DNA from: Betaproteobacteria bacterium
GTDB lineage: Bacteria > Pseudomonadota > Gammaproteobacteria > Burkholderiales > SG8-39
Assembly (NCBI GenBank): GCA_029883975.1
Contig: JAOUIL010000009.1
Coordinates: forward strand, 1-60,572
Direction: 5' to 3'
Length of the DNA stretch: 60,572 bases
The translations under genes and the position numbers were made by a program. Of the stretch, positions 33,941 to 43,702 are shown piece by piece; the stretch's first letter is position 1; every line of letters starts with the position of its first letter. The notes beneath the pieces were generated by a model. The model worked only from the letters and a program-made list of their open reading frames with translations, was not told the origin of the DNA and made no database searches.

Positions 33941-34717
33941 ATGGATCTGGGACTCAAGGGACGCCGCGCGCTGATCACCGGCTCGACGTCGGGCATCGGC
34001 TACGCCATCGCGCAAGGGCTTGCCGCCGAGGGCGCGCAGGTGTGGATCACGGGCCGCACGCAGCAGCGGGTGGACGAAGCGCTCGCGCGTCTCGCCGGCG
34101 CGGAAGGAATCGCGGCGGACTGCGCCACCGCGGCCGGCGCGGAAGTGGTGTTCAAGCGCGTGCCGGACGTAGACATCCTCGTCAACAACCTCGGCATCTA
34201 TGAAAGGAAGCCCTTTTTCGAGATCCCGGATGCCGATTGGACGCGGTTCTTCGAGGTCAACGTTCTCTCAGGCGTACGCTTCGCGCGCCGCTACGCGCCG
34301 GCGATGGCGAAGCGCGGCTGGGGACGGATCCTGTTCGTCTCCAGCGAGTCGGCGCTCAACATCCCGCGCGAGATGATCCACTACGGCATGACCAAGACCG
34401 CGCAACTCTCGATCTCGCACGGCCTCGCCATGGAGCTCGCCGGCACCGGCGTAACGGTCAACGCATTGCTGCCGGGACCGACGCGTACGGAGAACACCGA
34501 GCGCTTGCGCGCCGAGCGCGCGAAGGCGGCCGGGATGACGGTCAAGGACCTGGAGGAAGACTTCTTCAGGACCTTCCGCCCGACCTCGCTGCTGCGCCGC
34601 TTCACCTCGGCCGAAGAGGTCGCTAACCTTGCCGTCTACGTGTGCGGAACGGGGGCCTCGGCGACCACCGGCGCCGCACTGCGCGCGGACGGCGGCGTGG
34701 TGAACCAGATCATGTAA
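33941..34717 (+). CDS. SDR-family oxidoreductase
   Basis: A 258-residue short-chain dehydrogenase: TGSTSGIG at residue 13, NNLG, catalytic Ser in VSSESAL and YGMTK. AAAGGAG precedes the ATG. Arg in TGRTQQRV after the second strand favours NADP. It is distinct in sequence from the SDR just upstream, so this is not a recent duplication. It is the last gene before the 22-bp hairpin and may supply a dehydrogenase step for the divergently arranged sugar-acid genes beyond it. Confidence 0.9.
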   Translation: MDLGLKGRRALITGSTSGIGYAIAQGLAAEGAQVWITGRTQQRVDEALARLAGAEGIAADCATAAGAEVVFKRVPDVDILVNNLGIYERKPFFEIPDADWTRFFEVNVLSGVRFARRYAPAMAKRGWGRILFVSSESALNIPREMIHYGMTKTAQLSISHGLAMELAGTGVTVNALLPGPTRTENTERLRAERAKAAGMTVKDLEEDFFRTFRPTSLLRRFTSAEEVANLAVYVCGTGASATTGAALRADGGVVNQIM

Positions 34718-34718
34718 C

Positions 34719-34765
34719 AGGGACAGACCCCATTTTTCGCATAGCGAAAAATGGGGTCTGTCCCT
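34719..34765. repeat. Perfect 22-bp inverted repeat with 3-base loop (REP-like / bidirectional terminator)
   Basis: The left arm begins AGGGACAGACCCC and continues ATTTTTCGC (34719-34740); after ATA the right arm (34744-34765) is its exact complement, then ATTTT follows. It lies between convergent genes and its right arm contains most of the stop codon of the RraA-like gene. A stable 22-bp stem flanked by T/A runs can terminate in both directions. The GGGACAGACCCC core resembles dispersed intergenic palindromes seen in beta/gammaproteobacteria; only this copy is present here. Confidence 0.85.
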
Positions 34766-35498
34766 ATTTTCTTGGTGCCCTTGCCAGGTCCGGGACCGGC
34801 GTTCCGGCGGCGATCTGCGCCATGCGCTTTTCCTCGTATTGCAGGATGCGCTGCACGACCGCCAGCACGTCCGCCACGCGCTCGCGGGGCACGAAGCACA
34901 CGCCCACCTCGTCGGCGACCACGAGGTCGCCCGGCTTCACCGCGACGCCGCAGATCGACACCGGCACGTTGATCGCCACGGTCTCGATCCTCCACTTGCC
35001 GGTGATCGGGCTCGCACCCTTCGACCACACCGGGTAGCCGATGCGGCGCGAGTGGCCGATGTCGCGTACCGCGCCGTCCACCACGGCGCCGCCTTCGCCC
35101 TGGCGCCGGCCGATCGAGGCGGAGATCGCACCCATGCTCGAGATGCCCTCGACGCCCTGGATGACGAGCACGTCGCCGGCCTGCGCGAGGTTGTGCGCCT
35201 CGATCTCGCCGAGGCGCGAGACGTTCGCCTTTGCCGCCTGCGCGACCGCAATGTCGAGCGGCCGGTTGAGCGCGGTGAGCGCAGGGCCGCACAGGCGCGC
35301 GGCCGGGTCGGTGGGCCTGAGCACCGACGACGGGATCGCTCCGGCGATGCCGAGTTCGTCGAGCGCATCGGACACTACGCCCGAGAGGTCTTCGAGCGCG
35401 CGGAACGCGGCGAGCAGCTCCACCGGCAGGCCAGGCAGCTCGAGCACGCCGATTCGCTCGCGCGGGATCTTGCCGGTCAGCGGCTTTTCGGAGTTCAT
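34764..35498 (-). CDS. RraA-family protein (HMG/CHA aldolase-like)
   Basis: A 244-residue protein of the RraA fold. Marks: ALDELGIAGAIPSSVLRP, PARLCGPALTAL, GDVLVIQGVEG, GGAVVDGAVRDIGHSRRIGYPVWS (divalent-metal and oxyanion residues Gly, Arg, Asp) and GDLVVADEVGVCFVP. Some members are class II pyruvate aldolases acting on 4-hydroxy-4-methyl-2-oxoglutarate or related acids, others bind RNase E. Being longer than RraA (about 160) and placed with lactonase and dehydratase-like genes, an aldolase or decarboxylase role is likelier. Its ATG overlaps the stop of the upstream SMP-30 gene (ATGA). Confidence 0.86.
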   Translation of the reverse strand: MNSEKPLTGKIPRERIGVLELPGLPVELLAAFRALEDLSGVVSDALDELGIAGAIPSSVLRPTDPAARLCGPALTALNRPLDIAVAQAAKANVSRLGEIEAHNLAQAGDVLVIQGVEGISSMGAISASIGRRQGEGGAVVDGAVRDIGHSRRIGYPVWSKGASPITGKWRIETVAINVPVSICGVAVKPGDLVVADEVGVCFVPRERVADVLAVVQRILQYEEKRMAQIAAGTPVPDLARAPRK

Positions 35499-36364
35499 CC
35501 CGCGAAGCGTCCTTCGGGCAGGCCCTGTACGCCCGGCCGCAGCGCGAGCAGGCTCCCGGCAAGGGGCTGCCTGGCGAGGTCCTCGGGCGTGAGCCGCTGC
35601 GTTGCCGTGGTGAAGTAGAGCGTGCCGAGATCGTCGCCGCCGAAGGCGCAGCACGTCGGATTGGCGACCGGCACCTCGATGACGCGATCGATCTTCCCCG
35701 CGGGGGAATAGCGCACGATACGCCAGGCGCCATATTCCGCGTTCCACAGGCAGCCCTCGGCATCGACGCACGAGCCGTCCGGGCGCCCCGTGCCGGTGTC
35801 TGCGAACACGCGCTCGCGCGTCGCCGCGCCGCTCGCCGGGTCGTAGTCGTAAGCCCAGATCGTGTGGCGGTTGGTGTCGGCGAAGTACATCGTGCGTCCG
35901 TCTGGGCTGAAGGCAAGGCTGTTGGGGATGATGATCGAATTCCTGAGCTTCGTGCAGCTCATGTCGGCGTCGAAGCGATAGAGCGAGCCGGTGGGATCGC
36001 GCCGCACGTCGCACATGGTGCCGGCCCAGAAGCGCCCCCGCCGGTCGCAGCGCCCGTCGTTGAAGCGGTTGTCCGGCAGGTCGCGTTCCGGCGCGGCCCG
36101 CGCCTCGAGCTTGCCCGTTGCCGGATCGAGGAAATGGATGCCCGACTTGGTCGCGGCGATGAGCCCTCCGCGCTCGCGAAACGCGATGCTCCCCACCACC
36201 TCGGGCAGCACCAGCATCATCACCGCGCCGCTCGCGGGATCGAGACGCTTCACCGCGGGCCAGCGGCTGTCCACCCACCAGAGCATCTTCTGGCGCTCGT
36301 CCCACAGCGGGCACTCGCCGAGGCGGTCGGCGCCGCGCGCCGCGACCTCCACCTGAAACGCCAT
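35495..36364 (-). CDS. SMP-30/gluconolactonase-family protein
   Basis: A 289-residue six-bladed beta-propeller expected to hydrolyse a sugar lactone to the acid. The calcium or zinc ligands of the family are recognisable: Glu in GECPLWDE, Asn in DNRFNDGRCDRRGRFWAG, Asn in IIPNSLAFSPDG and Asp in GRPDGSCVDAEG. The start is set by the MAFQVEVAARG opening; upstream sequence is shadow. It is coupled to the RraA-like gene and divergent from the 2-hydroxyacid dehydrogenase gene with only 36 bases between starts, suggesting joint control from that gap. Confidence 0.92.
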   Translation of the reverse strand: MAFQVEVAARGADRLGECPLWDERQKMLWWVDSRWPAVKRLDPASGAVMMLVLPEVVGSIAFRERGGLIAATKSGIHFLDPATGKLEARAAPERDLPDNRFNDGRCDRRGRFWAGTMCDVRRDPTGSLYRFDADMSCTKLRNSIIIPNSLAFSPDGRTMYFADTNRHTIWAYDYDPASGAATRERVFADTGTGRPDGSCVDAEGCLWNAEYGAWRIVRYSPAGKIDRVIEVPVANPTCCAFGGDDLGTLYFTTATQRLTPEDLARQPLAGSLLALRPGVQGLPEGRFAG

Positions 36365-36400
36365 TGCCGATCTGTCTCCCTGAGGGCACGATAGCACGCG

Positions 36401-37372
36401 ATGAAAGTCGTGTTCTACGGTTCGCTCATCCACCATCTGCCGCCGACGCTGCTCGCCAAGGTGAAGACGCCCTGGACGACGGAGCGCTTCCTCGAGAAGG
36501 ATGCGCGGGGGGGCTTGGCGCGCGCGCTCGCCGATGCCGACGTGCTCATCTCGCTGGTCTGGAACAGCAGCTTCCCGGCGGCGCCGAAGCTGAAGCTCAT
36601 CCAGTCGCCGGGCACGGGCGTGGACCTCATCGACTTCGTCGCCGTGCCGCCGGGGGTGCGCGTATGCAACTGCTACGGCCACGCCGAGGGCACCGCGGAG
36701 TACGTGATGCTCGCGCTGCTCCTCTGGTGCCAGACGTCGTTCGTGCCGTCCGACGCGAGCTTTCGCAACGAGCGCGGCTGGCGCTACAGCGGCCGCGTCA
36801 ACGGCCCGATCATGGGCGAGCTCTACGGCAGGACGGTGGGCATCGTGGGCCTGGGCGCCATCGGGCGCGCGGTCGCCGAGCGCCTGCGGGGCTTCGGCGT
36901 GCGCGTGCTCGGCTGCAACCGCACGCTGCGCGAAGTGCCGCACGTGGACGCGCAGTACCCGCTCGGGCGGATCGACGAGTTCCTCGCGCAGTGCGATTAC
37001 GTCGTCATCGCCGCGGCGCTCGCGCCGGAGACCGAGCGCCTGCTCGACGCGAAGCGCTTTGCCGCGATGAAGCCCTCGGCCGTGCTCGTCAACGTGAGCC
37101 GCGGCCAGATCGCCGACGAGGACGCGCTATGGGCGGCGCTGAAGGAAAAGCGCATCCGCGGCGCGACGCTGGACGTCTGGTATGCGTATCCGCGCCATGA
37201 CGACCTCAACGTCGCGCCATCGAAGCATCCGTTCCACGAGCTCGACAACGTCTGGATGACGCCGCACATCGCCGCCTGGACCACCGGCATGGTGGAGCGG
37301 CGCTGGAGCGAGATCGCCAGGAACCTCGATTCGCTCGCGCGCGGCGAGCCGCTGCTGCACCAGCTCAGATGA
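36401..37372 (+). CDS. D-2-hydroxyacid dehydrogenase family protein
   Basis: A 323-residue NAD-dependent dehydrogenase. The Rossmann motif is GIVGLGAIGRAVAERL (about 147-162). Catalytic Arg234 (NVSRGQ) and His289 (MTPHIAAWT) are present, but the usual active-site Glu five residues after Asp258 (DVF..EP) is Tyr263 (DVWYAYP), a layout closer to formate dehydrogenase DVWFPQP. Substrate range may therefore differ from ordinary D-lactate/glycerate enzymes. The stop overlaps the ATG of the following enolase-superfamily gene by four bases. Confidence 0.88.
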   Translation: MKVVFYGSLIHHLPPTLLAKVKTPWTTERFLEKDARGGLARALADADVLISLVWNSSFPAAPKLKLIQSPGTGVDLIDFVAVPPGVRVCNCYGHAEGTAEYVMLALLLWCQTSFVPSDASFRNERGWRYSGRVNGPIMGELYGRTVGIVGLGAIGRAVAERLRGFGVRVLGCNRTLREVPHVDAQYPLGRIDEFLAQCDYVVIAAALAPETERLLDAKRFAAMKPSAVLVNVSRGQIADEDALWAALKEKRIRGATLDVWYAYPRHDDLNVAPSKHPFHELDNVWMTPHIAAWTTGMVERRWSEIARNLDSLARGEPLLHQLR

Positions 37373-38436
37373 AGCTCCAGGACTGGTCGCTGCATCTGTA
37401 CCGCCTGCCCTACGCGCGCGAAGTGGCGTGGGCGAACGCGCGCGAGCATGCGGGGGTCTTCGCGCTCATCGTGCTGCAGGCCGACGGCGCCACCGGAATC
37501 GCCGAAGGCACCTTGAAGGACACCTGGAGCGGCGTGTCGCCGAACTCGCTCGCCGCGGCGCTCCACGACTTCCTCATCCCGCGCCTGCGCGACGTCGACC
37601 TCACCGACGAGCGCGTGGTGGCGAAGGCCTTCGCCGGCATCCCGGAGAATCGCCTCGCCAAGGGCATGATCGAGAGCGCCTGCTGGACGCTGCGTGCAGC
37701 GGCGGCGCGCGAGCCGCTGTGGAAACTGTGGGACGCGGACCATGTGCGCGAGGTCGCCTGGACTGTCACGCGGCAGCGGCCCGCGCTGATGGCTGCGGAG
37801 GCGGCGGAGGTTTGCGCCAAGTACGGTTTTCGCGTGCTGAAGGTCAAGGGCGGCCAGGGAGTAGACGTGGACCTGCAGGCACTCAAGGAGATTCGCGCCG
37901 CGGTAGGGCCCAACGTCGAGCTCTACGTGGACGCCAACAGCCACTACGCGCGTGGCGATGCGGCGGACTATGTGCGCAAGCTCGCTCAGGCGGGCGTGAC
38001 CGTGGCCGAGGATCCCTGCCCGCTGCAGCCCGACCGCGAGTTCGAGGCGCTGCAGAAGGCGAGCCCCATTCCCATCCTCGTGGACCGCAGCTGTGCGTCG
38101 ACGGAGGATGCCGCGCTGTATCTCGAGCGCGGCGCACAGGCGCTCTCCACCAAGCCCGGGCGCGTGGGGCTCGCCGAGTCGCGCGCCATCGCCGCAATGG
38201 CGGCGCAGCGCCGCGCCAGCACGGCGGTAGGCATCTACGCCGAGAGCGCGCTCGGCACGCTCATCAACCTGCAGCAGCCCGGCACCATGGCGGCCGAGCA
38301 GACCTTCTTTCTCACGATGACCGACCAGGTGAGCACGCTCGTGCCGCAGATCAGGGACGGACGGATCGAGCTGCCGGCGGAAGCGGACCTGTCGAAGCTG
38401 GTGGACTGGGAGCAGCTGGAGAGATTTGCGCTGTAG
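37369..38436 (+). CDS. Enolase-superfamily enzyme, muconate-lactonizing subgroup type
   Basis: A 355-residue protein with the N-terminal capping domain and a TIM barrel. All subgroup residues are visible: Lys158-x-Lys160 (LKVKGG), metal ligands Asp188 (VDANS), Glu214 (AEDPCP) and Asp239 (VDRS), and Lys262 (STKPGR). The enzyme would abstract a proton alpha to a carboxylate, giving an epimerase, cycloisomerase or dehydratase. Exact reaction not deducible; context (lactonase, 2-hydroxyacid dehydrogenase, RraA) favours a sugar-acid or lactone substrate. Translationally coupled to the upstream dehydrogenase. Confidence 0.9.
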   Translation: MKLQDWSLHLYRLPYAREVAWANAREHAGVFALIVLQADGATGIAEGTLKDTWSGVSPNSLAAALHDFLIPRLRDVDLTDERVVAKAFAGIPENRLAKGMIESACWTLRAAAAREPLWKLWDADHVREVAWTVTRQRPALMAAEAAEVCAKYGFRVLKVKGGQGVDVDLQALKEIRAAVGPNVELYVDANSHYARGDAADYVRKLAQAGVTVAEDPCPLQPDREFEALQKASPIPILVDRSCASTEDAALYLERGAQALSTKPGRVGLAESRAIAAMAAQRRASTAVGIYAESALGTLINLQQPGTMAAEQTFFLTMTDQVSTLVPQIRDGRIELPAEADLSKLVDWEQLERFAL

Positions 38437-38456
38437 GCGATCACGGTGATATCCTT

Positions 38457-38476
38457 CCAACTGGTTGTCTAGTTGG
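38457..38476. promoter_or_regulatory. Candidate autoregulatory operator of the toxin-antitoxin pair
   Basis: CCAACT (38457-38462) and AGTTGG (38471-38476) are inverted around 8 bases; a nested CAAC-TG-GTTG dyad lies inside. A further pair, ACGGTGAT (38443-38450) and ATCACCGT (38488-38495), flanks it. Type II antitoxins of the Phd family bind such sites over their own start. Binding is inference. Confidence 0.45.
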
Positions 38477-38739
38477 ATGCGTTCGTGATCACCGTCGGTT
38501 CATTCGAAGCGAAGACCAAGCTTGCCGAGCTTCTCGACAAGGTCGAGGACGGCGAGGTGGTCACGATCACCCGCAGGGGAAAGGCGGTGGCGCGGCTCGT
38601 GCCCGCCAAGTCGGAGGAAGGCGCCGAGCAGATGCGCCGGGTGGTGGAAGAGATCAAGCGCAATCGCGTGGGGCGCGGCAAGCCCGCGCGTCCCGGCACC
38701 ACGATCGCGGAGTTGGTCAAGGCGGGGCGCAAGTACTGA
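38473..38739 (+). CDS. Type II antitoxin, Phd/YefM family
   Basis: An 88-residue protein (TTG 38473; GTG 38485 is an alternative start at VITVGSF). N-terminal Phd/YefM DNA-binding fold: TVGSFEAKTKLAELLDKVEDGEVVTITRRGKAVARLVP is recognisable in blocks (FEAKTKLAELLDKV, VTITRRGKAVARL). The C-terminal half is charged and likely disordered until bound to the toxin. It overlaps the PIN toxin gene as TGATG. It probably represses the pair from the dyad over its start and neutralises the nuclease. Confidence 0.88.
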   Translation: MDAFVITVGSFEAKTKLAELLDKVEDGEVVTITRRGKAVARLVPAKSEEGAEQMRRVVEEIKRNRVGRGKPARPGTTIAELVKAGRKY

Positions 38740-39188
38740 TGGCGCTGGTGCTGGACTGCTCCATCTCGCTTTCCTGGTTCTTTCCCGACGAGAGGACGGC
38801 GTTCACCGAGGCGGCGCTCGACCTGGTGGCCCTCGAGGAATGCTGGGTGCCGGCGGTGTGGCGGCTCGAATTTCCGAACGCGCTGCTCGTCGCGGAGCGG
38901 CGACGGCGGCTGTCGCGCGAGGAACGCTACCAGGTTCTCGACGAAGCCTCGCGCCTGCGCCTGCGCGTGGACGCCGCGGTGCCCGAGCTGCGGGCGATCA
39001 GCGACCTTGCCGAGCGGCGCGAGTTGAGCACTTACGACGCTGCCTACCTCGAGCTCGCGGCGCGGCACGGTGCGACTTTGATCACGCTCGACAAGGGCCT
39101 CGCCGCCGCGGCCGCGCAGGCGGGCGTCGCGGTGCATGCGCCGGGGCGCACGTCGGCGGCGCAACTGCGCGGGAGATACAATATCTAG
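38739..39188 (+). CDS. vapC: VapC-type PIN-domain toxin (ribonuclease)
   Basis: A 149-residue PIN protein with the metal-binding acidic residues in place: Asp6 (LVLDCS), Glu44 (WRLEFPN), Asp100 (STYDAAYLELA) and Asp118 (TLDKGL). VapC toxins cut tRNA or rRNA in the cytoplasm. It is co-translated with the Phd-like antitoxin; Phd-type antitoxins do pair with VapC. The module sits between the sugar-acid genes and parE with no sign of mobility around it. The catalytic set is complete, so the toxin is predicted active. Confidence 0.92.
   Translation: MALVLDCSISLSWFFPDERTAFTEAALDLVALEECWVPAVWRLEFPNALLVAERRRRLSREERYQVLDEASRLRLRVDAAVPELRAISDLAERRELSTYDAAYLELAARHGATLITLDKGLAAAAAQAGVAVHAPGRTSAAQLRGRYNI
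39177..39182 (+). promoter_or_regulatory. Candidate -10 element for parE
   Basis: TACAAT inside the 3' end of vapC, 36 bases upstream of the parE ATG. It stands out in GC-rich surroundings, but no convincing -35 is found at 16-18 bases upstream. Confidence 0.3.
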
Positions 39189-39217
39189 TGCGCAACGAAC
39201 TGCAAACCACCAGATAG

Positions 39218-41191
39218 ATGGCCAAGCAGCAGGTCTACGACGCCTCCGCCATCCAGGCCCTGAAGGGCCTGGAGCCCGTGCGGCGCATGCCCGGGATGTA
39301 CACGCACACCGTGCATCCCCTGCACATCGTGCAGGAGGCGATCGACAACGCGGTGGACGAGGCGCTCGCCGGCTACGGCAAGCGCATCACCATGCGCGTG
39401 TTCAAGGACGGCTCGGTCGAGGTCGAAGACGAGGGCCGCGGCATCCCGGTGGACATGCACCCGGTGGAAAGGAAACCCGCCGTGGAAGTCGCGTTCGGCA
39501 TGCTGCACGCAGGCGGCAAGTTCGCGAAGTCGGGCGAGGGCGTCTATCACATCTCCGGCGGTCTGCACGGCGTGGGCGTCGCGGTGTCGAACGCGCTCTC
39601 CAAGCGACTCGAGGTCACCGTGTATCGCGACGGCGGCAGGCACACCATCGCCTTCGAGGGTGGCGAGCTCAAGCAGAAGCTCAAGAGCGAGAAGGCGAAG
39701 GAGAGGCGCACAGGCACCGTGGTGCGCTTGTGGCCCGACCCGAAGTACTTCGACTCGGCCAGCATCCCGATGGCGGAACTCGAGCACCTGGTGCGCTCGA
39801 AGGCCTATCTGTTGCCGGGCCTCTCTACGGTGCTCGAGGTCGAGGGCAAGGGCAAGAAGACCTGGAAGTACGAGCGCGGCATGGCGCAGTACTTCGAGTT
39901 CATGCTCGCGGGGCGCGAACTCGTCGCGCCGCTGTTCACGGGGGAGCGCTACTTCGACGAGAAGAGCGCCGCCGGCTTCGGCGACATCGAGGCGGGCGAG
40001 GGCGCGGCCTGGGCGATCGGCTGGGTGACCGACGGCGACATCTTCGCCGACAGCCACGTGAACCTGATCCCGACGCGCTCCGGCGGCACGCACGAGGCGG
40101 GCTTTCGCGCCGGCGTCTTCGACGCGATCCACGCCTTCATGGACACGCGCGCGCTCGCGCCCAAGGGCGTGAAGCTGATCGCGGATGACGTCTGGGCGCG
40201 CGCCTGCTTCACCCTTTCGGCGAGGATCGTGCGCACCCAGTTCCACGGCCAGACGAAGGAAAAGCTCACCACGCGCCACGCGGCGAAGCTGCTCGAGCTG
40301 TGCGTCAAGGACGCGTTCGAGCTGTGGCTGAGCGAGCACCCGGACGAAGGCAAGAAGATCGCCGAGCTCGCCATCGAGCAGGCGCTCGCGCGTCTCGCCA
40401 AGGGCAAGAAGGTCGAGCGCAAGAAGTCCTCGGGCATCGCCACGCTGCCGGGAAAGCTCGTGGACTGCGCATCCGGCGACGTGACGCGGAACGAGCTGTT
40501 CCTCGTGGAGGGCGACTCCGCGGGCGGCTCGGCGAAGGAAGCGCGCGACAAGGAGTCGCAGGCGATCCTTCCGCTGCGCGGCAAGGTGCTCAACACGATG
40601 TCCAAGGACAGCCGCACGGTGCTCGCCAACAAGGAGCTGCAGGCGATCGCCACCGCCATCGGCGTGGACCCGCACGGCCCCGAGGACGCGGTGGATCTCT
40701 CGGGGCTGCGCTACGGCAAGGTGATCCTGATGACGGATGCCGACGTGGACGGCGGGCACATCCAGGCGCTGCTGCTCACCTTCTTCTTCATGCACGCGCC
40801 CAAGCTCGTGGAAGCCGGCCATGTCTACGTCGCGCAGCCGCCGCTGTTCAAGGTCGAGATCCCGGCGCAGGGCAAGGGCAAGCCGGCGCGGCGCGCGTAC
40901 TGCCTGGACGAGGACGAGCTGGAGGAAACACTCGCCGCGCTCAAGAAGGAGAAGGTGAAGGAGGGGTCCTGGGAGATCTCGCGCTTCAAGGGCCTGGGCG
41001 AGATGAGCCCCGAGCAGCTCTGGGAAACCACGATGAATCCCGACACGCGGCGCCTGGTGCGCATGCAGCTCGACGCACGACAGCTCAAGAAGGCGCGGCA
41101 GACCTTCGAGCTGCTCATGGATTCGGGCGAGGCCGAAGGCCGCCGCAACTGGATGCGCGAGCACTGGAAGACCGTAGAGGCGGATGTCTAG
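39218..41191 (+). CDS. parE: DNA topoisomerase IV subunit B
   Basis: A 657-residue ATPase subunit of topoisomerase IV, which decatenates daughter chromosomes. GHKL ATPase domain (about 15-220: QEAIDNAVDEALAGYG, DEGRGIPVDMHP, GGLHGVGVAVSNALS), transducer (about 230-400), and Toprim domain (about 420-560: LFLVEGDSAGGSAKEARD, ILPLRGKVLN, MTDADVDGGHI) ending with FKGLGEMSPEQLWETTM. The short length and TDADVDGGHIQALLLTFFF region fit ParE rather than GyrB. It overlaps the next small gene by 8 bases, and parC follows, forming a three-gene unit. Confidence 0.96.
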   Translation: MAKQQVYDASAIQALKGLEPVRRMPGMYTHTVHPLHIVQEAIDNAVDEALAGYGKRITMRVFKDGSVEVEDEGRGIPVDMHPVERKPAVEVAFGMLHAGGKFAKSGEGVYHISGGLHGVGVAVSNALSKRLEVTVYRDGGRHTIAFEGGELKQKLKSEKAKERRTGTVVRLWPDPKYFDSASIPMAELEHLVRSKAYLLPGLSTVLEVEGKGKKTWKYERGMAQYFEFMLAGRELVAPLFTGERYFDEKSAAGFGDIEAGEGAAWAIGWVTDGDIFADSHVNLIPTRSGGTHEAGFRAGVFDAIHAFMDTRALAPKGVKLIADDVWARACFTLSARIVRTQFHGQTKEKLTTRHAAKLLELCVKDAFELWLSEHPDEGKKIAELAIEQALARLAKGKKVERKKSSGIATLPGKLVDCASGDVTRNELFLVEGDSAGGSAKEARDKESQAILPLRGKVLNTMSKDSRTVLANKELQAIATAIGVDPHGPEDAVDLSGLRYGKVILMTDADVDGGHIQALLLTFFFMHAPKLVEAGHVYVAQPPLFKVEIPAQGKGKPARRAYCLDEDELEETLAALKKEKVKEGSWEISRFKGLGEMSPEQLWETTMNPDTRRLVRMQLDARQLKKARQTFELLMDSGEAEGRRNWMREHWKTVEADV

Positions 41192-41405
41192 GAGGCGGCC
41201 CAAGCCGGTCTGGGAGCGTGCCTACAAGGGCCACGTGCTGTGGCTGGGCCGGCAGAAGCTCGGCAAGGTGAGCCTGGCGGGCGAGGCGCGCTACACCTGG
41301 GAGGCCGCCGGCAAGGCGGGCGCCACGGATGATCTGGACAAGGCGAAGAAGGCGGTGGAGCTCGCCGTGCTCGTCGCCGACAAGCAACGGGATCTCTTCG
41401 ACTGA
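41184..41405 (+). CDS. Small hypothetical protein between parE and parC, with clamp-binding-like C-terminus
   Basis: A 73-residue protein overlapping parE by 8 bases and ending two bases before the parC ATG, so it is almost certainly translated with both. It is basic at the N-terminus ([21 protein letters not shown]), has a compact mixed middle ([18 protein letters not shown]) and a helix, and ends QRDLFD. QxxLF near a C-terminus matches the beta sliding-clamp binding pentapeptide QL(S/D)LF. Not assignable to a named family. A role linking topoisomerase IV to replication would be inference only. Confidence 0.65.
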   Translation: MSRRRPKPVWERAYKGHVLWLGRQKLGKVSLAGEARYTWEAAGKAGATDDLDKAKKAVELAVLVADKQRDLFD

Positions 41406-41407
41406 CC

Positions 41408-43691
<2,284 letters not shown>

Positions 43692-43702
<11 letters not shown>

